From: Cyanodermella asteris
Taxonomy: Eukaryota > Ascomycota > Lecanoromycetes > Ostropales > Stictidaceae
DNA length: 64,000 bases
Assembly: GCA_900618795.1 (NCBI GenBank)
Contig: UYJD01000006.1
Coordinates: 1,100,658-1,164,657 of the forward strand
Direction of reading: 5' to 3'
Shown here: piece after piece, positions 33,732-45,366 of the stretch
Numbering within the stretch: the stretch's first letter is position 1
How the letters are laid out: the number at the start of each line of letters is the position of its first letter
Notes under the pieces: generated by a model
What the model saw: only the letters and a program-made list of their open reading frames with translations
Told to the model about the DNA's origin: nothing
Database searches by the model: none
Made by a program: the position numbers and the translations under genes

Positions 33732-35701
33732 TCAGGAGATTCGATACGCATCGTAAACCACCTCTGTTGCCTTCCTGACCACGCTGCCCAGCCACATGCC
33801 AGTGTTGAGATCAGCATATCGCTCGTCGCCAGTCTCCATGGTGACGAAACAGCGGTGCGTATAGTTTCGAGGATCTACGCTGTCCACCCTGCTCGGATCC
33901 ATCAGCTGCTCCATGATCTCTCGACTGCTGGTTCGCCAGCCCTCCATCTTCACGGTGATGAATGCGGTGGGATGGTCGTGAGTTTGCAGCAGGAAATTCG
34001 TCTCTGTGTGAACAGCTCCAGCACCGTTTGCGCCGTTTCCGGAGCTAATGTGTTGCTTGTCCTGTCCACCTGGGACGACAGTGCCCTTGCCGAATCTGCC
34101 ATTCCAATGCCCGGAGATGAATGACGTCCAGCAGGTCTCTGCTCCAAACGTGTTCTTTCCGACGTCGATTCGGGGATTTAGCTGTATCGCAAGCTGAAAA
34201 TCCCGCTCCAGTCGCGGGGGAGGAAGAGTATGCGTGGGAGCCATGCTGCCACCTCCCCAGCCGTTGCCCAGCGTGCCCATCTGGATGACGACTCCATCCG
34301 CCACATGGTCGGTCTTTATTCTCTTATTTGGCTGCGTAGGAGTAGCGGCGTGACCATTTGGTGCTCCGAATGCACCAGCTCCGTTGGGTGTGCCATTGAC
34401 TGCAGTTGTACCGGGCTTGACGATATCCTTCAAAGGGGTGCCAGTTGCATGTTGCGCAGCCATCTCGAGAATTGGATGATTCGGCTGATTGTCACGCAGG
34501 GCGTTGAGATATGTTTGACATTCTAGCAAGTGTATTCGTTGACGTGACGTATTCTTGGCCCTCACAGTACCACAATGTACGCACTGTGCTGACATACATT
34601 TGTCGGTGTCTTTTGCGCGAAACTCGACGAACGCCTGGTGGACGTCCGCGTCTCCGAGGCGACCCATCGATTTGCGTTTCGGCGCAGGCTGTGCACCTTC
34701 CGGAGGGTTCTTGAAGGGTGGATCGGAAGTTTGATTGGACGAAGTGGTCGCTGGTGGTTCTTGGGTTTGATTTCGACTCGACGAGGTCTGTGATTGCTGA
34801 GGCTGAGTTTTCTGCTTCGGTGACTCTTGAAGTTGCGCGTCGCGGAGTTGCTGCTCCCGAAGTTCTCGCTCGCGCTGGAGCTGCTGCTCGCGCTGCTGCT
34901 GCTCACGCTGTTTCCTCTGCTCTTGCTGACGGCGTTGGGTCTCTTGTCTCTGCTGTTCGCGTTGCTGCTCCTGTACCTGTGCCTGAGCTTGAGCACGGGC
35001 TTGAGCCTGTGCCTCCTGAGCGGCAGCCTGTGCTTGTTGTTCCCGTTGCTGCTGCTCTTGCTGACGCTGCTGCTCGCGTGCGGCCTGTTGTTGCGCCTGA
35101 GCTTGCCTTTGCGCCTGCGCGGCCTGGACCTGGGCTTGGGTCTGGTGTGGGAGTTGGGCTTGCGATTGCGCCGAGACGGCGACGGAGGAGTTCCTGCTGA
35201 AACTTGTCTACGTCAGCTTGGCTCTCGGCACCGTGGTTAATCTTCAACGTCGCCTCTCCGGGATGGAGAGGCGCCATTGTTTGGCCCGACGCGTCTGACT
35301 TACCCAGAAGATGTATTGCTTGTCGACAGCGGCGTTGCCGGCGCGACGGCGGGTCTGTCTTTGAAGTCGACTGTAGACTGTCGCGCAGAAACGGCCGGCG
35401 AGTTGTTGTAAGGATGGGGGTTGGCAGTGGCGGAAGTGTACGAGTTGACGGCCGAGTGATGCCCGGTGCCACCGTACGCGTTCGAGTTGGTGTAGGTAGG
35501 CGCGGTCGAGTTGTAGGAGCCTGCGTGGGTGTAGCCCGGAGGCGTATACGTGTTCGCTGCCGAATAGCTAGTGGTCGTTTGGCCCTGGTGCTGGTAAGGA
35601 AAGGCGGTTTGGGAGTTGGACGAAGCGTTGGTCGTCGGTGCAGAGGGAGGATAGGGATACTGCACGCCTCGATTAGGCCAGTTGTAGTTCATGTGATTCA
35701 T
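33732..35701 (-). CDS. Q-rich protein with BED-like finger and DUF3237 domain
   Basis: Two exons (35701-35304, 35196-33732) give 620 residues. The N-terminal 130 residues are rich in Tyr, Asn, Ser, Thr and Pro. A Gln/Arg/Glu-rich stretch follows (about residues 140-270), likely a long helical coiled coil, with many Gln-Ala and Arg-Glu-Gln-Gln repeats. Next is PAPKRKSMGRLGD, a possible nuclear signal, then a zinc-finger-like segment with CVHCGTVRAKNTSRQRIHLLEC (split here: CVHCGTV and IHLLEC), resembling a degenerate BED finger. The C-terminal 160 residues are a DUF3237 domain: FQLAIQLNPRIDVGKNTFG, FLLQTHDHPTAFITVKMEGW, and ADLNTGMWLGSVVR. DUF3237 is a small beta-barrel of unknown function. 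A nuclear or RNA-linked role is inferred from the finger and Q-rich part. The intron is 107 nt; its acceptor TTTCAG restores the frame exactly. Confidence 0.8.
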
Positions 35702-38700
35702 GAAGCAGGCCCATTGGCGAGGAGGTTGGCATCAAGTCGAGCTGTACTTGCTGTTGGTGCGGCAGTGGTCGTGGTGTCTGGCGTGAATCGAGCAAGCTCG
35801 CGGTGAGCGGTACGGATGGAATGTACGGAATGTACGAACCCTTGAGGGAGTTGGTAAGAAGAGCGAAGCAAGACGGTATTGGGAAGACGGCGGGAAAAGC
35901 GTGGTACGGTAAGCAAAACGCTCATTGACACAATTCGTGGCACCCCGTCCGTGCCAATCTATCTTGGGATTCGACTCCTCACGCCGCTTTGAACCGACCC
36001 TGGTGACTTTGGTGTATCGGCCTCAGCCTCGTCGACTGGAGCAGAAACGATGCACGACAGACCATGCTCTGAGTACTTCGATGAAAACATTGGTAGCTCA
36101 TGGTGAAGCTGTGCATCTCATCGCTTGTGTGGATAGTCCTCTATGCCTGATTTGCAGTGTCAAGAGACCTGCCAGATATCCGGGCAAGGGTCTCGGTAAG
36201 CCTACTTGTTCAGGGAACGAAGTCTCATGGTGTGTCTCTCCAAGTCCTGCGTATCTTTCCGAGCGTGCCATGCTTTCTCAGTGTGCCGACAAGAGCGGAC
36301 AAGCTTTTTATGCCAGAAAAATTGCCTTATCTGTTGCTTTGGATGTTAAGTTGGGCCACATTGCCGTCGAACTGCAGAGCGTGTGACACGTAGGTTTTAT
36401 AAACACTCAAGGCCTGTCGAAACTCACTATACTTCAGACTGGCCTGGTGCTGATGTTTGCCATTGCGGAGCTGTCTCATGTAAGTCGTGGCGGAGACACT
36501 TAATCAACTGTCTACCAACGGAAGTCCGCCAAAGCCACCGAAGATGTCCAGAAGACTACAGAAAACAGCAGCTCAACATGTGTTTCTGTTTTTACCTACC
36601 CACATAACCGTCGAGCTGCTCATCGAAGCAGCATTCAGAGGGGGTGGGAAAGCACATGCGTAGCGAATTTTTGGCAGCACGCCTCCTTGGTGAATATGTT
36701 GCCGTATAATCTTCGCAAGCACAAAGCAGCGTTGAGACTCAGCCGCACAAGGGCCCTGTCTTCACATTCGGTTGGCTTGCGTGGTACGATCGTCTTTTGG
36801 ACAGAAGGAAGAATTTTGCTGACAGGGAAACCATCCCGAGACTATCACAAACAGCATTTGTATGGTTCGAAAGCCTGACTGGGGTCAAGACGAGTGATCG
36901 CCTGGTGCTTGGTATCTCCGTGCTTCGCCTACCCGTGCATATACCATCGTAGACCGATATCCTCTCGCGTGCCACGCTTTCTGCACTGCTCTCGAAGCTT
37001 TCGCTGTCCGATCGAGCGGAGTCGCGTCTCTTTACGGTAAGGCGTCGTGACACTGCCCCCTGTTCTTGACCTTTGCGTGACCGAATGTGCCCGTATCATG
37101 CTGAGGAAGCTGTCACGGCCGGGTAACCTTCGAGACAGGCTTGGTAAGCTTCAAGACCACAGTTCGAAAGAACAAGGCTTTGTTCGACGTATTGTAATCC
37201 TGAATCATGCAGGAGCCGCATAACACCGGCCTGCCCTTGCGTGGCACGTGTTTGATCATCAACTTCTACCCTTCGACTTGATTGAGAGCTGTTATATTAC
37301 TCCTTCTTCTGGCCTTGTGGGTAATAGAAGTCAATGTCTTTATTTGGCAAGGTGGCAGGGCCTAGATCAAATGCAAATGCTCTTTCACATGAAGTGACGC
37401 ACCATCTGACGCAAGGTTCAATAAGACCCGTGATGAGGACCAAACTGTACTGGTGAGCAGAGCTCATCGTGTTCGGTTCGAGCACGTTGCCTTACTCCGA
37501 TTTGAGGTTATGATACAAGCAGACTCAGTATTGGTCGATATGACCAAATTCATAACGCTCCACCACGTCCAGCGCATGAAGTCAATCTCTTGATCCGACA
37601 GCGATAATAATTCAACAAGCGTTCTCATCAAATCGTAGTAAACGTTTCCTGACAGACTGTGTCAAGAGCGATCATCTGCAGTAGTTCTGGTCGTGGTAAA
37701 CCTCGCATTGTTTGTCCACTATCATGCCGAAGAATCGGGACGGTCCTCATACCGAGAAGTTACAGCAGTAGCGTTGAACGTCTTCGGTGTATCATGTATT
37801 GAACTATGTACTCTAAGAGATAAGTCGAGCTTCTCGAGATGGGCAGCCGTTCGATGATGGTACTATTCAGTCCCGGAAGACTTCCACGATCCTGCCTGTC
37901 CACTTATACACGCCAAGTCGATACAATTGTACGCTTTGACATGTCCAGTTCACGACATGCATGCCAAATATCAGATAGTTCTGTGGTCGGATAGCGAACG
38001 CAAAGCGCATCATTGCGCTCGAATAGCCAATGAGCGCCAAAGTCAACGGGCCAGAGATCCTGTCAGGGCCAAACCATGTCAGCCAAGCGAACGACGGTGT
38101 CGGCGACCAGATTTCGCATAGAGGGAAACGTTACATGGTCGGATCTTTTTTCATATCATACACGGCGGCGATGGGAATCGAGAAGTTGCTCGCCGGTCCC
38201 CAGAAATCTGCGTTGGCGAGTCAGTATCGTGCCGGTTGCAGCTTCGCGCGTCACAGTGGAGCATCTTCGAATACGCACGGGTTGAGCAGAAGAAGGAAAG
38301 CGTGGGGTTCTTCCTGATGCGCGCATTGATGCTGCGTATGGTTGACGCCATGGTCGAAAAACCCCTGGCTATAGCAATGTTGACATTCTACGTGCATGCA
38401 TATCTCGATACCTTGGTGTACATATACCTATAGTAGAGAACTTCCACACAGCCGAGAGTGATGCGATTTCCTCAGGTACTCTAGCAAGGTTGAGGGGCAG
38501 AGTGTGGGGAAACACGAGGACTAAATGAAGGAGATCGCGCCCCCGCTGCATTATGGATATCCACATGCTTGAAAATGGGGAAAGCCACGGCTTACACTCA
38601 GCCAGCTTCTCCGACCTTCCTCAAACATTCTCAGCTTATGCACGTTGGCTTACTGTGCCTTGAGCCTACGATGGTCCATGGTACCTCAAGCTTTCGACCG

Positions 38701-39735
38701 TACAATCATGCTCCGTGAGCATAGTCTCCATCATCCAAGATCAACAAAGGCACTTCATCGCGCTGCTCTCTCATGCTTTCGGGCGACGGGTAAATCACAC
38801 GTGGCTCGGTCTTTCGTTCTTCCACTGCCAGACTCGCGTGTTCCGAACTCTCGAACCTATTTTATATCCACCATTTCAAGCAATCTGAACGCACTATAGT
38901 AAACCATACAGTGGTTATGCTTCCCACTCGCCGCTTGCGGCATGGTGCTGATCTGATATGGAAGCATTTATGGGTACATCCGCCGCAGCTGAGTACATCG
39001 CTTCGGCACTAGAAGCTCCTCATCGCATAGGATCACGCTGCGGCAAAGCGACATGGCGACTTCTCGCTCCATCTCATTCGTAAGGACTGGTCCGACATTG
39101 TCAGACCGCTGCGCCGGATTGGCAGAGTCTACGACTATGGGTTGCCAGCTTTTCGCAGTCCACATGAATGTGAACCCCGCTGCCCTCATAGTCCTGACCT
39201 AAGCCGACCGGCCGTCAAACCTGTCAAGCGGCTGAGTTGATAAGCGCTCATGACACCAAGTCGGGTCGCATCCGCCAGGCTTACTCCCGAAGAATCTGGC
39301 CACGGCGCAGTTTGCCTCCCATGCGCCTGACCAAGATCTCTAGCCTCATGCAGTCAGCCAATGTTGGTACTGTGCCGCTCTGTTCTCATCCACCATCGCC
39401 ATCGCCATCCAATGACTGTCCGAGGTGGGCTTTGTTGGAATATCCCGAATTCGTGGCGCACCATCAACGACTTCCTGAACGGGGTTTCGAGCTTCATATA
39501 CTAGCCTGAAGCTGACTGTGAACACGCGGGTCGGATCATCCAGCGTCAGACTGACATTGTTGGTAAGCTGAAGATTACCCCATATGCCCCAGTGCATGTC
39601 TCAGTTCAGAAATGTATATAACTCATCGTGTATCCGGCCCTCTTCTTGTGTGTTGAACCAGCGCAGATCTGGATCTCTTCACTGTCGATTCATTTGTCTG
39701 GCCTCTTTGAACCGCTTGGTTCTCGACTTCCTGCA
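35702..39735. other. Gene-poor stretch
   Basis: About 4 kb with no gene I can support. The promoter of the Q-rich gene is at the left end and that of the secreted DUF4185-like gene at the right. Open frames are short and do not combine into recognisable proteins. A minus-strand run of same-phase coding-like sequence at 38968-39597 is listed separately. No repeats or RNA genes are seen. Confidence 0.5.
38968..39597 (-). pseudogene. Possible decayed gene of unknown family
   Basis: Over 210 codons one minus-strand phase reads as plausible protein but is broken by three stop codons. Pieces include VSLTLDDPTRVFTVSFRLVYE, DSHWMAMAMVDENRAAQYQHWL, CAVARFFGSKPGGCDPTWC and FMWTAKSWQPIVVDSANPAQ. The phase is kept across the stops, which chance frames seldom do. 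I recognise no domain. It may be a dead gene or coincidence. Confidence 0.25.
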
Positions 39736-41158
39736 ATGGCTATTCAATCACTCATTCTGTTAGGGCTCGCATCCTCCGGCCTTTGCTTACCCAGTGTCGG
39801 AAAGCGTGCATCGCTCCCTCCGAAATACAGTATCAAACAGTTGGGCACTACCAAGTCGACCTTGCCAAACATCTTCCGCGACGGAGGTGGAGGAGGCAAG
39901 ATCAACGGGCTGAACGTCCAATGGTACTCTGACGGCCTCTACACCAACGATGGCAAACCTCCAGCCTCTGACGGACACAACGTGGTCAACTTCACCTCGA
40001 ACTCCCTCGCTGTATCAGGCTATCAAGGCCAGCCAATCACTTCAATGACCGACTTCGGCAACACAGACAAGGGTCCAAGACAGTTCATTCCGTATTTCTA
40101 CGGTAGATTCTCATGATATCTATCTGTTCTTCGAGATCTGACATGACATAGATCAGGGCGAGAGTGATGGCTCGACGTAAGTGCTGCTGCGTGCTGATCC
40201 CACCTAAAGCAGAGATTCGTTATCTACGTCTGGATTTTGGTCATTCTTTCTCACACGTCCATGTCATCGTGTGCGTCCAGCTGACCTGTTATCAGCGGCA
40301 TTTGGCCTAACGAGCCCATCAGCACCATCAACGACGGTAAGATTGGGGTCTCGTTTCCTCAGGTGGTCGACCGAAATGCCATCCGTGCCAACAAACGCGC
40401 GGACCTTTACAACACACCCGTGCAGATCGTTTTCACTGGGTATGGCCCAACGTCGAGTCGTCCCGTAAAGAGCCTCTTCGTCCAGGGCGAACCCTACTAC
40501 GGTACCTTTTCCTCGTTTACCGGGATCGACGGGTCAGTCTTCACTCACTTGCTGTCGAATAATTCTAACGTGCTCCAGATACCTATACACATTCGCAGCC
40601 ATCGGAAACACCACAAGCGCGAACGGCATCAAACTCGCTCGCGTCGCACAGGGCTCCTGGTCCGACAGGACCCAATACTCGTTCTGGAACGGCAAAGCCT
40701 GGACGAGCACCATTCCAAAGTACGACGACAAGGCGTCGAACATCATCAGCTGGAGCGAGACGCTCTTCGGCAACACGTATGGCCCCGGCACCGGAAACAT
40801 CTTCTACTCGCCCGTCTACGGCGTCTACCTGCTCCTGTTCCAGTCCGGTGCCGGCATCGATAACCAAGGTGAGCTAACCCTTAACGAGATCCTACTCACA
40901 CTTTCCAGTCAGAGTAGCTTGTGTGTAACTGACACCAAGGCAGTCTGGCTGTCGTACAGCAGCAAGAACGACGTCACTTCAACCTGGTCCACTCCCACGA
41001 ACATCACGACCATCAACGGGCCCAACGGCGGCCTCAACTACGGCTTCAATGTGTACCCGAACTACGATCCGTCGGGGTACACCATTCCGATCTCTTGGTC
41101 CTCGTACTCTGATGTGGGCTCGTACCAGATCTCCATGGCAAACATCACGTTCTCTTGA
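39736..41158 (+). CDS. Secreted DUF4185-like (beta-propeller) protein
   Basis: Five exons (39736-40102, 40152-40176, 40296-40532, 40579-40868, 40944-41158) give 377 residues. A signal peptide MAIQSLILLGLASSGLCLP is followed by GKR, a Kex2-type processing site. Repeated segments with Trp and Gly, such as SDGLYTNDGKPP, SDGST-GIWPNEP across the small exon, TQYSFWNGKAWTS and FYSPVYGVYLLLF, suggest a five-bladed propeller as in DUF4185 and related glycosidase-like families. Splicing is phase-consistent at every join, and the second exon is only 25 nt. The protein should be extracellular and may act on a polysaccharide, but no catalytic residues can be named. Potential N-glycosylation sites include NFTS, NTTS and NITF. 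Family assignment is tentative; the exon structure is well supported by frame. Confidence 0.72.
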
Positions 41159-42097
41159 ACGGGTCCATGGAGAAATGCTCGTCGATCGGAAAAACGAGGC
41201 GGATGAAGGACCATCAAAATACTGGCCAGTAGTGAAGGAGACCTTGGCTTCGCAACCGATGAAAAACATGTATATACGTAAACGCTCGAAATTGACCCAG
41301 TGAGCACGCAGTCGATGAACCTGAGCTGTGCCCGCCCATTCGTTCTGCCAGTCTTTGTTTGCGTTGTATTGAAGACGGCCAGCCTAATGGCGAGCATCAA
41401 CTGGTCCCGTCGTCGACGAATGCATTAACACACACACACCGCCAAATGGCACGAAGGTCTTTGCGAAGAACCAGTCAACTCCCGGCCGACGCGTCAAACC
41501 CAAGTACAACCCCACCCCCCGCCCCTTCGAAATACCTATGCAGGTCCCTGTCCTAAGTACGGGTCTAGTTTCCTATCCACGTTACCTGACCATGTACCTA
41601 TCCGGGTACCGCCTCGAGTGCCTATGCAATTGTTCAGCTGAGCGCATCACAGCTTGGCTGCTGAATACCTACTCACTTGCTTGGGGCCGAAGCGAGATCG
41701 TGTCTGTGAGAGCCACGTTGATGATGGCCACGTTGCCGCTGGCCAAGCCATGTGTGGTGCGAGTCGTGCGGTTCACGGCCATTTGCGCATCTATCTGCTA
41801 CGTGCCTTGATCTTTGCTTTTCACTTCGAAGGTCGCGGACAGAAGATCGTGTCTGGAGACGATCTCGCAGTGAAGCCATTTTGCGCGGGGAATTGCCTTG
41901 ATCTCAGGATACGGAAGGACATATTGATACTGGGCAACGCAAGAATCTGCGGCATCATGTCTAGGTTCAAGGACTATGGCTCCACCCAGAGAGGTTTCTC
42001 CATGGGGAATGCACACAGCAGGCGATCACTCGCACGATGGCCGACCAGGTTGGGAAGAATTTCGGTCTGGAGACCACTTCATAACAATGACAATACA
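41159..42097. other. Intergenic, between convergent genes
   Basis: 939 bases between the DUF4185-like gene and the NIPA-type gene, whose 3' ends face each other. A plus-strand frame from 41654 runs into the NIPA gene's antisense and has no recognisable content. A short CA dinucleotide run lies near 41428-41439. Confidence 0.45.
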
Positions 42098-43838
42098 TCA
42101 ATCTGTACTACCCTTAGGCTTCCATATCCAGTCCCGCCACTTTGTAGACTTCCACCAGGAGCCATCTGCTGCACTGTCTTCAGGTCGCCCTGCACTCGAG
42201 TCTATTGTATGCCAACTGTGTTCCACCGCTCGCCTCGCTTGCTCCCGACCATCAAGCCCAGGCATGGACCTTCTCCGTTTCGAGTCGCGATATGTGCGTC
42301 CCGTGCCCGTACGTTGAAGCAAAGGCGTGCTGTTGCCGAGTCGCTCATCGTCTACGAGGGTATCGCTTCTATCATCGTCGCGCGTCTCTGAAGTTTTGGA
42401 GGCTCCAGCATCGCCAACGCTGACCCGCCGCCTCGGGAGCGGTGATGCGCTTTCCTCAAGCTCGCCCCAGAGAGCCTTGCTGTCTGCGAGAGTTTTCCGT
42501 CTTACCCTCTGATAAGCAGATATTGAGGTTATTGGTCGTACTGGATTTGTCGCAGCGCGTCTGCCTGACGTATTCTCGATGGTGCCAAAATCGGCGAAAG
42601 TGGCTCGTTTCCTAAACCTATCGAGGTTGATACGTTGAGGGGGTGCGCCGGGGCTGACGGGACGGATGATAGGACGCTGTGCCTCTTCGTCCGTCTGGTA
42701 AGGCGCAAGCCGCCCTGGTCGAAATGACTTTGGTAGAAGTGGTTCGCGCTCGTTCGCCGCATCGATACCAGGCGATCCGATGACCCCAACAGGTGGAGTG
42801 AGAGGGTTTTCTGAAATTTCGGGCGGATGAGGTGGTGATTCGTCCGCAAGGCGATATGAGAGACAAAGAACGCCGGCGACGAGAATGAGCGTGCCAAGAA
42901 TAATCAGGCCCACCGAGAGGCGTGATAGCTGGCTTGCTTGGTTGAAGTAAATTAGGCCGTTAAGGATTGTGATGACGTTGTAGACGCAAAAGATAAAAGG
43001 GTAAAGAACGCTCGTTGAGCAAAGTTGAAGGCCGGAATGCAGGCAATAAAGCTGGCTTAGGCCTATACAGACCAGTGCCAGTAGAATGATCCAGGCTTGC
43101 CAGTGTATAAACTGGTTGTCACCGTCGATTATAGTCCGGACCAACAATTCGACGGCGCTCTTGGCCATGAGGAGACTGTGAGCCGACAGGGTTCCGCTGA
43201 GTGCGCCATAACACATTCCTCTGGCAAGCCGCATCTTCGTGCTACCGCCCTTGGAAGGTGAAAAGGTTCTGAAGACATATAGCAGGCCAAATATTGCGGT
43301 AATGAATAAGCCTTGACCGATGGCCCACAGTACGAACGGCCTTCTCGCGAACAGATCCAATAGCTGCGAAAGGGAATGTGCTGGCTCCGGCAAGGCACCG
43401 TAGTATGCAACAAGAACCGCTCCACCGCTAACGAGTATTGTCCCCATCAAAGAATATCTTGTAAACGATTCTCCGAGAATCAAAGTGGCGCAGATGGAAT
43501 TGAAAACGAGGCCGGCTGCCTGCAACGCAGCAAGGACCGGGAGCGGAAGAGTCGTAAGCTGTATCGTACTGCCGACCAGGTTTGCAATGAGGAACATCAG
43601 AAAGCCGACCTGCCATCTCCTTCGTCTGTATGGTGGTCGCTTGTCATCCTGGTCGTACTTCTCATCTTCGATCATGTGCGATTTGCGCTGCAAGGTCAAG
43701 CCGACAGACTGGATTCCCGAGGATAGAAGGCAAACAATGACTCCGACCTAGAAGCGTCAGCATGTATGCGAATCTGAATGGAGCAGAGAGAGGTACCGCG
43801 ACACTCCCCTCCGGACTGAGATTCCCCAGCTGGCTCAT
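42098..43838 (-). CDS. NIPA-type magnesium transporter (DUF803)
   Basis: Two exons (43838-43797, 43747-42098) give 563 residues. The first 300 residues hold about nine membrane spans in the EamA-like NIPA fold. Splicing joins MSQLGNLSPEGSVA to VGVIVCLLSSGIQSVGLTL, giving the family's first span and the QRKSH motif after it. Later features include STIQLTTLPLPVLAALQAAG, FNSICATLILGESFTRY, and QLYCLHSGLQLCSTSVLYP. The last 250 residues are a cytosolic, Ser/Arg/Pro-rich tail, common in fungal members. Animal NIPA proteins transport magnesium; the fungal members' cargo is less certain. The first intron is 49 nt and phase 0. The gene faces the DUF4185-like gene tail to tail. Confidence 0.9.
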
Positions 43839-44001
43839 GTTGGCGACGGCCTATCCGGGGTCGGATGGAGCTGTGCGTGGCGCAGAAGTCGGCGGGCGAA
43901 GGTGTGTCATCTGCAGAACACGGTCATGATATAGAGCGAGCTGAAGCGACGAGAAGAAATAACGAAGCGGGTTGTCGCGTGCAGGCGGTGCAGGTGAAGA
44001 G

Positions 44002-44046
44002 GATGAGCATGCAAGATGCGAGATGCAAGATGCACGATGGGCATGC
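44002..44046 (+). repeat. Short imperfect tandem repeat, GCAAGATGC-like
   Basis: Several imperfect copies of an 8-9 base unit (gcaagatgc, gagatgc, aagatgc, acgatggg) follow each other about 170 bases upstream of the NIPA-type start codon. It is too short and irregular to assign a role. Confidence 0.5.
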
Positions 44047-45012
44047 GGCGCCGCTCGAATTGGCATTGCAGGCATGACGCCGGTTCGCTGTCGCCCGCGC
44101 CGCTCCTTGATTGGCTGCCACGCAACAGCTGACGCTCCCCTCTGCTCAAGAAAGAAACTCTGCTTCCATCGTCCACCGGCTCGACTCGACCTCTCCACTC
44201 GTGCTTGGTCGTGCTGCCTTGTCATTCAGAAACTCTGCACTGTCTGGTCGTTGCGATCATTGGCCCGGGACATTGCAATCATGACACGAAGAGATCTCTT
44301 GGAGACCCTTTCGAGGCACCACGGTGTTCTCTACCTCGATATCCGGTCTGAATTGTTTCAAGACTCGTCTCTGAGCCCCTCCTAGCTCTGCCACAAACAC
44401 ATTATTGAGTCCGTGTTGTCTCTCAACTTTTTGTGTCCTGAAAACCAACGATTGCACATGCTGCGAGGTTTGCCGATGTCTTTTGCTGCAGTATTTGCAT
44501 CTCAGAATTGCCAGTCTACGCAATCATGAGCTGGTTTCAGGCTGTTGAAAAGGAAAGCTTGGATCATCCAGGATGTCTATGACTGAGGTAGCAGAGGTGG
44601 CTGGAACCCACCCAGCCACCGACAGGAGGATATACATAAGACAGACCAGCCGTAGCCTTCCTTAATCAATCAAGTCATGCACCAAATTCAATACAGGCAG
44701 TCCCAACTCGCCTGGCCTCGGGTCACGCTGTTCGTCCTGTGTGGCTAAAGTCTCGAACTCAATATCCCTTCGTTTGAGAAGTTTTCAGTGCGTCCAATGG
44801 AGCATCATGGATTGCTATACAGAACAACAGGCTCCTTGCACGCAGCACTCACAGTACAGATATTCACAGTCAATAGAGCCTCTGTTCCGAAAGGCTGCAT
44901 TGGAGGCTTCTATAGTCCAGGTCGACACAAAATATTCTCCTTCGAATCATAGATGGGTCCTATCTGGCAGTCCAGATATAGCATAACACGTGTGTCTGCA
45001 AGACTTGTGTGA

Positions 45013-45366
45013 CGCCGCTGGACGTATTTTGGGGGGGTCCCAGGCGAATGTGGATTGGGAACTCTCGGTGTTGATTACGTAACATCTTGTAGAGGAGAAT
45101 TTATTTACGGTATCACCTCTAATACTTGTACCGAGCAGTATTCAACTTGGAAAAAATATCATCAGATTGGTCCTGACTTTCTCAGCGAGCGTATCGGACA
45201 GTATTATCAAATCCATCAGCTTCGATCCAGATTCATGTATTACTACCTCTTGACACGTATTGAATTCACCACGTCCGGCCCACGGGACGAATGTTTCCCT
45301 GTGGGATCTTTCGAATCACTTTCAGAGCGATGGAATGAAATTGTTGAGTGGTCTCTGGAATCGTAG
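45013..45366 (+). other. AT-richer open frame without start codon, unrecognised
   Basis: A frame of 117 codons before a TAG, with no ATG in its first half. Codons end in A or T more often than in neighbouring genes (TAT TAT CAA ATC CAT, TGG AAA AAA TAT). It reads like protein: FIYGITSNTCTEQYSTWKKY, SERIGQYYQIHQLRSRFMYY, SFESLSERWNEIVEWSLES. I do not recognise the family. It could be the remaining exon of a lost or transferred gene, or chance. Confidence 0.25.

Noticed and set aside
34718-35240. Leu- and Ala-rich plus-strand frames that look like membrane proteins
   Set aside because: They are the reverse complement of the Gln-rich repeats in the DUF3237 gene (CTG/TTG against CAG/CAA).
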